Assembly (NCBI RefSeq): GCF_013370205.1
Contig: NZ_JABWGV010000002.1
Span: 372,001 to 436,000 of the forward strand
Direction of reading: 5' to 3'
DNA length: 64,000 nt
Source of the DNA: Qipengyuania atrilutea
GTDB taxonomy: Bacteria; Pseudomonadota; Alphaproteobacteria; Sphingomonadales; Sphingomonadaceae
The position numbers and the translations under genes were made by a program. Positions 40,152-48,779 of the stretch are shown here, one piece after another. Numbering within the stretch: position 1 is the first letter of the stretch; every line of letters starts with the position of its first letter. The notes beneath the pieces were generated by a model. It did no database searches. It had not been told where the DNA came from and was given only the letters and a program-made list of their open reading frames with translations.

Positions 40152-40694
40152 TCAAGCCCTTCGCCATTCGCCGGGGGCTAACCCGTCGAGCGTCCATTCC
40201 CCGACCGACCATCGAACCAGCCGCAACGTAGGGTGGCCGACGGCTGCGGTCATTCGGCGAACCTGCCGGTTGCGGCCTTCGGTAATTGTCAGGCGCAGCC
40301 AACTGTCGGGCACGGTTTTGCGCACGCGGATCGGCGGATCACGAGGCCATAGCGCCGGGTCGGCTATCCGTTCAACCTCTGCGGGCCGCGTTTGACCTTC
40401 CTTCAGCCTCACCCCCCTGCGCAAAGCGTCAAGCGCAGCCTCGCTGGGTTCACCCTCGACCTGTGCCAGATAGGTCTTTCCCAGTTTGAATTTCGGGTCG
40501 GCAATGCGCGCCTGCATGCGGCCGTCGTTACACAGCGCCATCAGTCCCTCGCTGTCGAAATCGAGCCGTCCTGCCGGATAGAACCCCGGCGCGTCGATGA
40601 AAGCGGCCAGCGTCGGGCGCGGCGTACCCTGCCGATCGTCGGTAAACTGCGAGAGTACGCCGAAGGGCTTGTTGAAGAGGATGACCCCGCTCAC
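40152..40694 (-). CDS. rRNA pseudouridine synthase, RluE/RsuA family
   Basis: This 180-residue enzyme isomerises uridine in ribosomal RNA. It lacks an S4 domain and begins directly with the catalytic domain ([14 protein letters not shown]), as in RluE. The conserved motif [17 protein letters not shown] carries the catalytic Asp (GRLD), followed by KTYLAQVEG and the C-terminal [19 protein letters not shown]. The start is GTG at 40694, within the stop of the upstream zinc-ribbon gene (GTGA overlap); longer frames upstream are not coding. A 23S rRNA target is likely by family but not proven. Confidence 0.92.
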   Translation of the reverse strand: MSGVILFNKPFGVLSQFTDDRQGTPRPTLAAFIDAPGFYPAGRLDFDSEGLMALCNDGRMQARIADPKFKLGKTYLAQVEGEPSEAALDALRRGVRLKEGQTRPAEVERIADPALWPRDPPIRVRKTVPDSWLRLTITEGRNRQVRRMTAAVGHPTLRLVRWSVGEWTLDGLAPGEWRRA

Positions 40695-40885
40695 CGGGCA
40701 ATAACCTCGTTCGCTGGCGGACGCGGGATGCGCTTGCCCTTGAGGCGGCTGGTGAGGTGGAATGACCGGCAACGATCGCATCGGTAATGCCTGAGGCCCG
40801 TCTTTGGCGTGCCTGCTGCAGCCAGCGCCTCCGCTTCGGAGCCGAAGCGCCGCTTGCGCTTGCAGACGCTGAGGCGCGTACGCAT
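40691..40885 (-). CDS. Small zinc-ribbon-like protein
   Basis: This 64-residue basic protein, [16 protein letters not shown] at the start, has [13 protein letters not shown] near its middle. Cys8, Cys35, Cys38 and His42 could bind one zinc ion. The pattern of a basic helix followed by YxCxxCxxxHLT is shared by many small uncharacterised bacterial proteins. Its ATG overlaps the stop of the ABC-F gene by one base (TGATG) and its stop overlaps the pseudouridine synthase start (GTGA). Both neighbours act on ribosomes or rRNA, and basic charge plus a zinc knuckle would suit RNA binding; that function is inferred. Confidence 0.8.
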   Translation of the reverse strand: MRTRLSVCKRKRRFGSEAEALAAAGTPKTGLRHYRCDRCRSFHLTSRLKGKRIPRPPANEVIAR

Positions 40886-42735
40886 CAGACCTCGGCCTTT
40901 TCCAGGTTCTCCTGCGCGTCGAGCCACTGCAGTTCGGCGTCTTCCAGCTCCGAAGCGACGCTCGCCCGCTCGCGCATGAGATCGGCAGGCGACTTGCCGG
41001 AAGCACCCTCCGGGTCGGCAAGCGCCCGGTCCAGCGACGCCAGCTTGTCCTGCAGACGGGTGACCGTCTTTTCCGACGCAGTCACGCTGCTGCGAGCGAG
41101 GCGCACCGCCTCACGGTCTTTTGCGGAGGCGCGCTTGTCCTTCTTCGTTTTTGCGCTGCGGCCCTCTTTCGGCTGGTTCCGCCCGAGTACGAAGTCGATG
41201 TAGTCCTCGATGCTGCCGGCGTATTCCTTCGCGGTGCCGCCGTCGACGAGGACCAGTCGGTCGGCAGTCAGTTCAACCATGTGCCGGTCATGACTGATGA
41301 GAATGACGGCCCCGTCGAAGGCATTCAGTGCCTGCACCAGAGCCTCGCGTGCGTCCACATCGAGGTGATTGGTAGGCTCGTCGAGAATGAGAAGGTGCGG
41401 TGCGTCGCGGGTGATCAGCGCCAGCGCCAGACGCGCCCGTTCGCCGCCCGAAAGCGTGCCGATGCGGGCAGTGGCTCGGTGCCCGGAGAACCCGAACCGC
41501 CCTAGCTGTGCCCGTACCGCGCCCGGCGAAGCGCCTTCCATCGCCTGGGTCATGTGGTCGAGCGGGGTCCCCTCTGTCGACAGCTCCTCGACCTGATACT
41601 GTGTGAAATAGCCGACGCGTATCCGGCCCGATGCCTGCATCGCCCCGTCCATCGGCGCGAGCTGCGCTGCGAGCAGTCTCGCGAACGTCGTCTTGCCATT
41701 GCCGTTGCGCCCTAACAGCGCGATCCGGTCGTCTGGGTCGATCCGTAGGTTAAGTCGCTGAAGGATCGGCATCTTGCCGTAGCCGACCGCCGCAAGATCG
41801 AGCGTGATCAGCGGCGGGCGCATCTCGTCGGGGCTGGGAAAGTCGAAGCTGAGGCTCGGATCTTCCATCAGCGCTGCGATCGGCTGCATCTTTGCGAGCA
41901 TCTTTGCGAGCGACTGGGCCTGTTTGGCAGTAGAAGCACGAGCACTGTTACGGGCCACGTAATCTTCCAGCCGGGCGCGCTGTGCGTCCTGCGCCGTCTT
42001 GGCCGCTGCCAGCTGTGCGGCGCGTTCCGCACGCTGCTTTTCGAACGCGTCGTAACCGCCTGGATAGAGGGTCAGCTTGCCGTCTTGAAGATGCAGTATC
42101 GCGGTCACGACGTTGTTCAAAAGATCGCGTTCGTGGCTGATGATAACCAGCGTTCCGGGATACGCCTTCAAAAAGCTTTCCAGCCAGAGCGTCGCCTCCA
42201 GATCGAGGTGGTTCGACGGCTCGTCGAGCAGCAGAATATCAGGGTTCGACAGCAAGAGCGCGCCCAGCGCGACGCGCATCTTCCACCCCCCGGAAAAGGT
42301 ATCGAGCGGCTGCGTCTGCATGTCCTCGTCGAAGCCGAGGCCGGTCAGGATGATCGCGGCGCGCGAAGGAGCGGCATAGGCGTCGATCGCCAGCAGACGT
42401 TCGTGGACATCGCCCAACCGGTCCATATCGGTGCAGGTTTCCGCTTCCTCCAACAGGCTCGCGCGCTCGGCATCGCCTGCCAGAACCGCCTCGAACGGAG
42501 TGATCGATCCGCTCGGCGCTTCCTGCGCAATATAGCCGACGCGTGCGCGGCGCGGCATTTCGATCGAGCCGTTGTCCGGCTCCAGATCGCCGATCAGCGC
42601 TTTCATCAGCGTCGACTTGCCCGCTCCGTTGCGACCGATCAGCCCTACGCGCGCACCGGTCGGGATCGCGCCAGAGGCATCCTGCAGGATAGGGCGGCCG
42701 CCAAGCCGCACGGTAAGGTTGTCGATCTTGATCAT
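40885..42735 (-). CDS. ABC-F family ATPase (Uup/YheS-like)
   Basis: This soluble, 616-residue twin-ATPase lacks membrane segments. The first half has Walker [12 protein letters not shown], signature [12 protein letters not shown] and [20 protein letters not shown]; the second has [28 protein letters not shown] and [18 protein letters not shown]. The charged linker between them and a C-terminal coiled coil ([20 protein letters not shown] to the end) are typical of ABC-F translation factors that act at the ribosomal E site. The start is ATG 42735 ([13 protein letters not shown]). It leads a three-gene minus-strand unit. Confidence 0.93.
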   Translation of the reverse strand: MIKIDNLTVRLGGRPILQDASGAIPTGARVGLIGRNGAGKSTLMKALIGDLEPDNGSIEMPRRARVGYIAQEAPSGSITPFEAVLAGDAERASLLEEAETCTDMDRLGDVHERLLAIDAYAAPSRAAIILTGLGFDEDMQTQPLDTFSGGWKMRVALGALLLSNPDILLLDEPSNHLDLEATLWLESFLKAYPGTLVIISHERDLLNNVVTAILHLQDGKLTLYPGGYDAFEKQRAERAAQLAAAKTAQDAQRARLEDYVARNSARASTAKQAQSLAKMLAKMQPIAALMEDPSLSFDFPSPDEMRPPLITLDLAAVGYGKMPILQRLNLRIDPDDRIALLGRNGNGKTTFARLLAAQLAPMDGAMQASGRIRVGYFTQYQVEELSTEGTPLDHMTQAMEGASPGAVRAQLGRFGFSGHRATARIGTLSGGERARLALALITRDAPHLLILDEPTNHLDVDAREALVQALNAFDGAVILISHDRHMVELTADRLVLVDGGTAKEYAGSIEDYIDFVLGRNQPKEGRSAKTKKDKRASAKDREAVRLARSSVTASEKTVTRLQDKLASLDRALADPEGASGKSPADLMRERASVASELEDAELQWLDAQENLEKAEV

Positions 42736-43052
42736 TGCGGCGCGGCACCTAGCAGTCGGCACGGTTGAACCCAAACAGTTAAAGAACCGAAGGGCGCGGT
42801 CCTGAGAGGGAGGGAGCCAAGCCAAACCGCCGCCGCACCCTTCTCGAACGTCCGCAATGGGGTCGTTAGCTGCCTGTCGGGTTTCAGCACACAGGCCGTG
42901 ACAGCAGCCTGTCCGCTTATGGCAGCCGTCCAGCAGCCAGCGCATACCCGTTATTGAATGGATTCACGAAAGGCTGCTTTTTCACCTGAAGAAGCGAAAG
43001 CGGACGACTGTTCAGGCATTTACGGCTATCTTCGCTGCAAGGGAGACCGCAA
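42736..43052. other. 317-base divergent region with degenerate GTCCGC/GCGGAC motifs
   Basis: No gene is visible. It separates the ABC-F gene from the frameshifted mutase-like gene and should hold promoters for both. It contains GTCCGCAATGGGGTCGTTA (42850-42868), another TGTCCGCTTATGG further on, and AAGCGGACGA close to 43000. A related copy of the first motif lies at about 43517-43535 beyond the broken gene. Confidence 0.5.
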
Positions 43053-43480
43053 ATGAACCTGACGCCACACCAGCGAACGTTGGTCGTCGCAGGCGCACTA
43101 CTATTCTTGCTTGGCCTACTACAGGGAGCCTTCGTGCAGAGCTTTCTGAATCCGCGTATGGCTCTTTCGGCCCACCTTACGGCTGTTCAAAGCGGTATGG
43201 CAATGATGATCGTGGGGGTTTTGTGGACGTCAGCGGGACTTCGTCTGACCTTTTCCAACATAGCGCGGTGGGCAATTACCATCGGATGTTTGGCCTTTGG
43301 GCCGGTCTGACTGCATTAGCAATTACTGGCGCGAGCAACAATCTGCCCATTGCTGGCGGTGGACATAGCGCCGCTCAAACAACGGAGAGCTTGGTTTCGA
43401 TTGCTGTGCTCGGAGGCAGTGTCCTGATGACGATCGGGTGGTCGATATTCGTATTGGGGCTGGTTCGCACGAAGCGTTGA
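43053..43480 (+). pseudogene. Hydroxylaminobenzene-mutase-like membrane protein, frameshifted
   Basis: Two overlapping frames together encode one four-helix membrane protein of about 140 residues. The first frame (43053-43310) gives MNLTPHQRTLVVAGALLF, LLGLLQGAFVQSFLNPRMAL, SAHLTAVQSGMAMMIVGVLW, then ARWAITIGCLAFGPV and a stop. The second continues from about 43295 with FGLWAGLTALAITGASNNLP and SIAVLGGSVLMTIGWSIFVL to 43480. The FLNPRMALSAHL block is typical of HabA/HabB-like proteins. The shift between frames (0 to -1) fits loss of a single base near 43293-43303. It may be a genuine pseudogene or a sequencing error. The ATG has GGGAGA eight bases upstream. Confidence 0.72.
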
Positions 43481-43585
43481 ATATCGACCGCTTTCAACAA
43501 GCCTGCGAATGGACAAATGTCAGCTGCGGGGTCGTTACCCGCCGGTCCAGTTGCGCCACATATCTGTAGCGAGCGGCAAACCAGC

Positions 43586-43630
43586 TACCTGCAACGCCAC
43601 TTTTTATGCGGATGTTCGGCGATGCAGGTA
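43586..43630 (-). terminator. Hairpin downstream of the alanine dehydrogenase gene
   Basis: TACCTGCAACGCC (43586-43598) and GGCGATGCAGGTA (43618-43630) pair in 12 of 13 positions around a 19-base loop. The structure starts 15 bases beyond the ald stop on the minus strand. No U-tract follows, so its terminator role is probable but not certain. Confidence 0.48.
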
Positions 43631-43644
43631 TCTGACTTCCAAAT

Positions 43645-44760
43645 CTAACCGAGAATATCCGCCGCCGTGCGGTATTCGTACCCGAGCTCCTCGGCCACCG
43701 CCCGATAGCTGACCTGGCCCGCATGGACGTTCAGCCCTTCCGCCAGATGCGGGTCGGCCTTCAGTGCCTCTTTCCAGCCGAGCCGCGCGATGCTCAGCGC
43801 GTGGGGCAGGGTCACATTGTTGAGCGCATAGGTGCTCGTGCGCGCCACGGCGCCGGGCATGTTGGCGACGCAGTAATGAACCACGTCGTCCACCACATAG
43901 GTGGGCTGGTCGTGTGTCGTCGGCTTCGAAGTTTCGAAGCAGCCGCCCTGGTCGATCGCGACGTCGACCAGCACCGCGCCTTTCTGCATCCGCTTGAGCA
44001 TGGTGCGGGTGACGAGCTTGGGCGCCGCCGCGCCGGGAATCAGCACCGCGCCGATGACGAGGTCCGCCCCGCTCACCGCGTCGAGCAGGTTAGCCGCGTT
44101 CGAAAACCGCGTGCTCGCCCGCGCTTCGAAATGCGTGCCGACCTTTTCGAGCACTTCCGGATCGCGGTCGAGGATGGTGACGTTCGCGCCGAGGCCGACC
44201 GCCATCTGCGCCGCGTTGAAGCCGACCACGCCGCCGCCGATCACCACGACCTTGCCCGGCATCACGCCCGGTACGCCGCCCAGCAATACGCCGCGCCCGC
44301 CGTGCGCTTTCTCGAGCGCCGCCGCGCCCGCCTGCACGCTCATGCGCCCGGCGACCTGGCTCATCGGCTTGAGCAACGGAAGCTGCCCGCGCGGGCCCGT
44401 CACGGTCTCGTAGGCGATCGCGGTCACGCCGCTGTCGACGAGGTCGCGCGTCTGCTCGGGATCGGGAGCGAGGTGGAGATAGGTGTAGAGGATCTGCCCC
44501 TCGCGCAACTTCTTGCGTTCGTCCGCCTGCGGCTCCTTGACCTTCACGACCATTTCGCACTCGGCGAAGATCGGATCAGGTCCGTCCACGATCTTCGCGC
44601 CGGCGGCCATGTACTGCTGATCGGTAGCATCGATGCCGAGCCCGGCGCCGCTTTCGATCCAGACCTCGTTGCCCTGGCTGACGAGTTCGTGCGCGCTTTC
44701 CGGCGTCAGGCCGACGCGGTATTCGTGGTTCTTGATTTCCTTGGGGCAGCCGACGCGCAT
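43645..44760 (-). CDS. ald: Alanine dehydrogenase
   Basis: This 371-residue NAD-dependent enzyme interconverts L-alanine and pyruvate plus ammonia. The N-terminus [20 protein letters not shown] is the family signature, with [20 protein letters not shown] and a Rossmann motif in [40 protein letters not shown] and [20 protein letters not shown] are also family blocks. The length is typical. The ATG at 44760 follows a GAGGAG site. It stands alone, with a hairpin after its stop. Confidence 0.96.
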   Translation of the reverse strand: MRVGCPKEIKNHEYRVGLTPESAHELVSQGNEVWIESGAGLGIDATDQQYMAAGAKIVDGPDPIFAECEMVVKVKEPQADERKKLREGQILYTYLHLAPDPEQTRDLVDSGVTAIAYETVTGPRGQLPLLKPMSQVAGRMSVQAGAAALEKAHGGRGVLLGGVPGVMPGKVVVIGGGVVGFNAAQMAVGLGANVTILDRDPEVLEKVGTHFEARASTRFSNAANLLDAVSGADLVIGAVLIPGAAAPKLVTRTMLKRMQKGAVLVDVAIDQGGCFETSKPTTHDQPTYVVDDVVHYCVANMPGAVARTSTYALNNVTLPHALSIARLGWKEALKADPHLAEGLNVHAGQVSYRAVAEELGYEYRTAADILG

Positions 44761-44845
44761 TTCTCGATTCTCCTCGCTTCTGCGCGAATTACCGGTGAAA
44801 CAAAGTTACCGCAACCGGCAAGAATTATATGCATACCTCAAACCG

Positions 44846-45514
44846 CTAACTCGACAGGGCGGCGAAGCGTTCCACCTTTGTTGTCGGGCCGGAGACGATC
44901 AGGAGGTCGTCCTTGCGGACCTCGGTGTCGGGTACGGCGTAGACGAAGTCCTGCTGCGGTCGCTTGATGCCGACGACGGTGATGCCGTGCTGCGTGCGGA
45001 TGCCGGTTTCCTCCAGCGTGCGGCCTGCGAAATCGTCGGGTGCGCGCATCTTGGCGATGGCGAAGTCGTCGTCGAACTGGATGAAATCGATGAGGTTCGC
45101 GCCGATGACGTGCGCCACGCGCTCGCCCATGCGGGCCTCGGGCTGCACGATCACGGTCGCTCCGGTCCGTTCCAGGATGCGCGCGTGAGCCTCGTTGATC
45201 GCCTTCGCGCAGATCTTCGGCACGCCGAGATCGGAGAGGGCGAGCACGGTCAGCACGCTCGCCTCGAGGTTGCTGCCGATGCCGACTACCGCCGTCTCGA
45301 ACTCCGCCGCGCCCAGCCGCCGCAGGGTTTCCGGTTCTGTTGCGTCAGCCTCTACCGCCTGCGTCAGTTCGTCGCACATCGCCTGGATGCAGGCCGGATC
45401 GGTGTCGATCGCCATCACCTCGTGACCCATGCGGGTGAGCGAGCGCGCGACTGCGACCCCGAAGCGTCCCAGTCCGATGACCAGGACCGGGCGGTGTTTG
45501 CGTCTAGCCGACAA
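44846..45514 (-). CDS. ktrA: Potassium uptake regulatory subunit KtrA/TrkA (RCK)
   Basis: This cytoplasmic gating subunit of a Ktr-type K+ channel/transporter has an N-terminal RCK Rossmann domain (VLVIGLGRFGVAVARSL, with acidic residue in AIDTD) and a C-terminal TrkA_C domain (GRTLEETGIRTQHGITVVGI). I chose the TTG at 45514 because AGGAG lies seven bases upstream and the resulting 222 residues match KtrA length; an ATG at 45532 would add six residues but has no ribosome site. The start lies within the end of the partner gene (11-base overlap), so translation is coupled. Confidence 0.9.
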   Translation of the reverse strand: MSARRKHRPVLVIGLGRFGVAVARSLTRMGHEVMAIDTDPACIQAMCDELTQAVEADATEPETLRRLGAAEFETAVVGIGSNLEASVLTVLALSDLGVPKICAKAINEAHARILERTGATVIVQPEARMGERVAHVIGANLIDFIQFDDDFAIAKMRAPDDFAGRTLEETGIRTQHGITVVGIKRPQQDFVYAVPDTEVRKDDLLIVSGPTTKVERFAALSS

Positions 45515-46832
45515 TCGGGTTCTCCTCAGCATAGCGGTACGGGCGGCGCGAGGCGCCAAGTGCAAGCGCGGTGGCGACCGTAATAGTTCCCACGCGGCCA
45601 ACGAACATGAGCACGATCAGCACGATCTGGCCGAGCGGGGGCAGTTCGGCGGTAATCCCGGTCGACATGCCCACGGTGGCGAAGGCGGAAATGCACTCGA
45701 ATAACACGTCTTCGAGCGGAAGGGTGGTTATCGCGAGCAGGATAAGCGTGCCGATCGTGATCAGCCCGGCGCCCATGACGGTGACGCTGAGCGCCGTGCG
45801 CTCGACCGAGCGGCCCACGCGGCGGCCGAACATGGTCGCATCCTCCTGCCCCCGTATTTCGGAGAGCACGATGGCGAGCAGCACGGCGACGGTGGTGATC
45901 TTGATCCCGCCTGCCGTGCCCGCGCTGCCGCCGCCGATAAACATGAGGAGGTAATTGGTCAGCAGTGTCTCGTCGCGAAACGCGCCGACGTCGAGGCTGT
46001 TGAAGCCCGCCGTGCGCGGTACGACCGAGTGGAACGCAGCATTGAGCAGCTTCGCATCCCATTCGAGCCCGCCCATCGTGCCGGGGTTGTTCCATTCCTT
46101 TAGCAGAATGAGCCCGAACCCCCCGATGAGCAGGATGATCGTGCCGCTGATCGTGATCTTGGTGTGGAGCGTCCAGTGGCGGTAGTCGAAGGGGCGGATG
46201 CGCAGTTCCTGCATCACCGGAAAGCCGATGGCGGTGATGAGGATCGCGATCATGATCGGGACCAGCATCAGCCAGTCGGTCTGAAAGCCCATCAGACTGT
46301 CCGAATAGGACGAGAAGCCGGCGTTGTTGAATGCGCTGATCGAATGAAACATACCGTGCCACAGCGCGGGGCCGAGCTCGTATCCGTAAGTGAGGATCAG
46401 GCGCAGCGCCAGGATCAACGCCACGATCCCTTCTACGGTCACGGTAATCACAAAGACGAGCTTCAGGACCGATTTCGTATCGCCGATGTCGAGGCGGCTG
46501 CGTTCGACATGGGTTGCGAGCCGGTCTTTCAGACGCAGGTCGCGTCCGGCGACGAGGCCGAGCAGCGTAGCCGCGGTCATGATGCCGAAACCGCCGATCT
46601 GGAACAGTATGAGGATCACGAACTGGCCGAAGCCGGTCCAGTAAGTCGGCGTATCGACGACGATCAGGCCGGTTACCGCCACCGCGCTCGTGGCGGTGAA
46701 GAAGGCGGTCATGAACGGCGGAACGTCGTGTTCGCTGTTGGAGATCGGAAGTAGCAGCAACACGGTGCCGATGGCTATCGCTGCAAGAAACAGAACGGGA
46801 ATCAGGCGGATAGGGTTGGCGAGGCCGTTCAC
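45504..46832 (-). CDS. ktrB: Potassium transporter KtrB/TrkH family
   Basis: This 442-residue membrane protein has about ten helices arranged as four repeated M1-P-M2 units. The pore-loop regions are visible: TSAVAVTGLIVVDTPTYW, SAFNNAGFSSYSDSLM, PRTAGFNSLDVGAF and SAFATVGMSTGITAELPP, each with the central glycine of the K+ filter. GGGSAGTAGGIKITTVAVLL is a strongly conserved segment before the last unit. It imports K+, probably with Na+, together with KtrA. The start is ATG/GTG 46832 (MNGLANPIRLIPVLF). Confidence 0.94.
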   Translation of the reverse strand: MNGLANPIRLIPVLFLAAIAIGTVLLLLPISNSEHDVPPFMTAFFTATSAVAVTGLIVVDTPTYWTGFGQFVILILFQIGGFGIMTAATLLGLVAGRDLRLKDRLATHVERSRLDIGDTKSVLKLVFVITVTVEGIVALILALRLILTYGYELGPALWHGMFHSISAFNNAGFSSYSDSLMGFQTDWLMLVPIMIAILITAIGFPVMQELRIRPFDYRHWTLHTKITISGTIILLIGGFGLILLKEWNNPGTMGGLEWDAKLLNAAFHSVVPRTAGFNSLDVGAFRDETLLTNYLLMFIGGGSAGTAGGIKITTVAVLLAIVLSEIRGQEDATMFGRRVGRSVERTALSVTVMGAGLITIGTLILLAITTLPLEDVLFECISAFATVGMSTGITAELPPLGQIVLIVLMFVGRVGTITVATALALGASRRPYRYAEENPIVG

Positions 46833-46910
46833 AGCGGCGCCATTACTCCCCCCGGAAAGGCTTGGCGAGACGGTTTTTCACCGCTCCGCCACCCCGTTAT
46901 CTGCGCGCGG

Positions 46911-47282
46911 TCAGTTGCCCGCGATGCGCAGGCTCTGGCGCTGCCGCACGAGGCGCTGCGCACGCTCGTCGACATCGGCGAGCCGCCGCACGGTGCGGTC
47001 CATGTCCTTGCGCTCGTCCTTGAGCTTGTCACGCGCATCCTCGAGGCTGTCCTGCGCTTCCGCGACATCATGGCGGTCGTCGCGCAGTTCCTTGATCAGC
47101 TTCGCGCGTCGCTCCGACAATTTGCGCGCTTCCCTGTTGAGCTTGCGCCACTCCTTCTCCTGCTTTTCGTCGAGGCTCTCCGGAGCCGGCGCGGATACGA
47201 TGATTTCTGGCGAAGATTCCTGTGCGGAAACAGCGGTAGCGGAAATGGCGAGCGGAAGGGCAAAAGCGAATGCGTTTTTCAT
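46911..47282 (-). CDS. Secreted coiled-coil protein of unknown function
   Basis: This 123-residue protein has a clear signal peptide, MKNAFAFALPLAISATAVSA, with likely cleavage at VSA-QE. The mature part is almost wholly charged helix from about residue 38 (ESLDEKQEKEWRKLNREARK, LSERRAKLIKELRDDRHDVA, EAQDSLEDARDKLKDERKDM), with heptad-like hydrophobic spacing, so a periplasmic coiled coil is likely. I do not recognise a family. The start is ATG 47282. It lies downstream of no obvious partner; ktrB begins 79 bases beyond its stop. Confidence 0.75.
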   Translation of the reverse strand: MKNAFAFALPLAISATAVSAQESSPEIIVSAPAPESLDEKQEKEWRKLNREARKLSERRAKLIKELRDDRHDVAEAQDSLEDARDKLKDERKDMDRTVRRLADVDERAQRLVRQRQSLRIAGN

Positions 47283-47443
47283 ATGCGGGAAGCCTTGATT
47301 GGATTCGGGGGGGGCGCGGCGCGCCAGCGTGCGCGCGGCATCTGCCAACCCGATGTAGGAAACAATTCCGCGATTTTAAAGGTTACAGGCCCATGGAAGC
47401 CGCCCAGTGACCGCGCGCGTCGCTGGCAGGCGATCTGCAACCT

Positions 47444-47473
47444 TTGTTATACGCTTAGATTAAAGGCTATACT
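47444..47473 (+). promoter_or_regulatory. Sigma-70-like promoter upstream of the Crp/Fnr gene
   Basis: TTGTTA (47444-47449) and TATACT (47468-47473) are separated by 18 bases. They match the housekeeping consensus in four of six and five of six positions. The -10 lies about 90 bases before the TTG start of the regulator, leaving a fairly long leader that contains a seven-codon open frame. Confidence 0.5.
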
Positions 47474-47549
47474 ACCTGCAGCCGAAGAGTAAGCATTGCC
47501 GAACAGGACGCTTCGGGCGTCGTATACGGCAATGGAGGGGTGCCAATTC

Positions 47550-47573
47550 ATGGATCGCATTTGGTTTGGATAG
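47550..47573 (+). CDS. Possible seven-codon leader peptide overlapping the regulator start
   Basis: GGAGGGG at 47534-47540 is nine bases before ATG 47550, which encodes MDRIWFG and a stop at 47571-47573. The regulator's TTG start (47566) lies inside this frame, one position out of phase. Translation of the regulator could therefore depend on termination and restart here. Alternatively this is the true N-terminus joined by a frameshift. Confidence 0.3.
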   Translation: MDRIWFG

Positions 47574-48309
47574 GCCGGCTCCGTCCGGTTCGGCCGACAA
47601 GTTCATCAAGGCCATCGGTACTCGGTTCGGTTTTACCGAAGAAGACGAACGTTTGCTTATCTCGCGAATGGACGGCGAAATGGTCTTTTCCGCCGGCGAA
47701 ACCATCGTCGAGGAGGGGAGGAGCATCAGGTTCTCCTCGCTTCTGTTCGAGGGCATGAGCTACCGAGAAAAGTCCACGGAATGCGGCAGCCGGCAAATTC
47801 TCGGCATTCAGATACCGGGTGATTTCGTCGACCTGCACTCGTATCCGCTGAATTATCTCGACCATTCGCTCGTCGCGCTGACCGATTGCAAGCTGGTTAC
47901 CCTGCGCCACGAAGAGATCGACCGCCTGATCGAGACTCATCCGCATCTCGTGCGCCTGTTGTGGTTTTCCACGATGATCGATGCCTCGATCCATCGCGAA
48001 TGGATACGCAACCTCGGTGCGAGAAGGGGTAGCGCGCGCATGGCGCACCTGTTTTGCGAGATATATGAACGTATGAAGGTCGTCGGGCTGACCGATGGCG
48101 CTTCGTTCGCCTTTCCGCTGACCCAAGTTGAACTTGGCGACGTCCTTGGCTTCACGCAGATCCACGTTAACCGCATACTGAAGGAATTACGGGAAGCCGG
48201 TATTGCGGAATTCCGCAGCAAGACCGTCCAAATTATCGATTACGACCGTCTGGCCAAGCACGCCGGTTTTGATCCCGATTACCTCTATCTGACGCGCAGG
48301 AGACGGTAG
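47566..48309 (+). CDS. Crp/Fnr family transcriptional regulator
   Basis: This 247-residue regulator has an N-terminal cyclic-nucleotide-binding-like beta-barrel (FSAGETIVEEGRSIRFSSLL, LGIQIPGDFVDLHSYPL), the long dimer helix, and a C-terminal winged helix with the recognition region ELGDVLGFTQIHVNRILKEL. There are no N-terminal cysteines for an FNR-type Fe-S cluster, and the cAMP pocket residues are not evident, so its signal is unknown. The only start giving a full N-terminus is TTG 47566, which has no ribosome site of its own. A GGAGGGG site instead fits ATG 47550, which opens a seven-codon frame overlapping this start. Confidence 0.88.
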   Translation: MDRPAPSGSADKFIKAIGTRFGFTEEDERLLISRMDGEMVFSAGETIVEEGRSIRFSSLLFEGMSYREKSTECGSRQILGIQIPGDFVDLHSYPLNYLDHSLVALTDCKLVTLRHEEIDRLIETHPHLVRLLWFSTMIDASIHREWIRNLGARRGSARMAHLFCEIYERMKVVGLTDGASFAFPLTQVELGDVLGFTQIHVNRILKELREAGIAEFRSKTVQIIDYDRLAKHAGFDPDYLYLTRRRR

Positions 48310-48313
48310 TTCG

Positions 48314-48595
48314 TCAGATCGACGAAAACCAATACTCGCCTTTTCTTACGATATTCAAAGTGCCGCAGTAGCGCGGCCCCTCGTATAGCATCACGCCGCC
48401 GATATAGCTTTGTTGCGAGACGATCTCGACAGCGCGCGCAAGGTCGTTGCTTTCGAACTCCATGCGCCGACTGGGACAATTGCCGTCGCCCAGAAACCTC
48501 GCAGTATAGGTCGTCCGTTTGCCGCCATTACGTTTGGCGCGTCCGAATAAGTTGAGTTTCTGTTCCACTGCGACTCCACCCTCAGTCACTGACAT
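48314..48595 (-). CDS. Hypothetical protein
   Basis: This 93-residue basic protein is one I cannot place in a family. It reads MSVTEGGVAVEQKLNLFGRA, then TYTARFLGDGNCPSRRMEFE, SNDLARAVEIVSQQSYIGGV and MLYEGPRYCGTLNIVRKGEY. The mixture of strands and one helix suggests a small alpha/beta fold; there is no signal or membrane segment. It converges with the Crp/Fnr gene, with only four bases between the stops. Similar small proteins with an ExxDLxxAxEI block and a WxGVxLYEGxR-like end are common in sphingomonads. Confidence 0.72.
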   Translation of the reverse strand: MSVTEGGVAVEQKLNLFGRAKRNGGKRTTYTARFLGDGNCPSRRMEFESNDLARAVEIVSQQSYIGGVMLYEGPRYCGTLNIVRKGEYWFSSI

Positions 48596-48703
48596 GACCG
48601 TTCTCGCGCGAAAGCGGCGTATGGTTCAATTGCATATGTCAATTTCGGCAAGCCCGCGGCGATTACTCGATCAGCGTAGAGGATAAATCCTTCCAAAAGC
48701 GAA

Positions 48704-48737
48704 AAGGCGGCACCCGCAATCAAGGGAATGCCGCCTT
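48704..48737 (-). terminator. Rho-independent terminator of the acidic lipoprotein gene
   Basis: AAGGCGGCA (48704-48712) and TGCCGCCTT (48729-48737) form a perfect nine-base stem with a 16-base loop. Read on the minus strand it is followed by TTTTCGCTTTT, a good U-rich tail. It lies 42 bases after the stop of the lipoprotein gene. Confidence 0.82.
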
Positions 48738-48779
48738 CTCGAGATTTACCCGGTTCACGCGAACCGGAGAAAATCTGGC

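Noticed and set aside
46864-46890. Imperfect hairpin between ktrB and the coiled-coil gene
   Set aside because: The stem has several mismatches and its position before the next minus-strand gene does not clearly fit a terminator.
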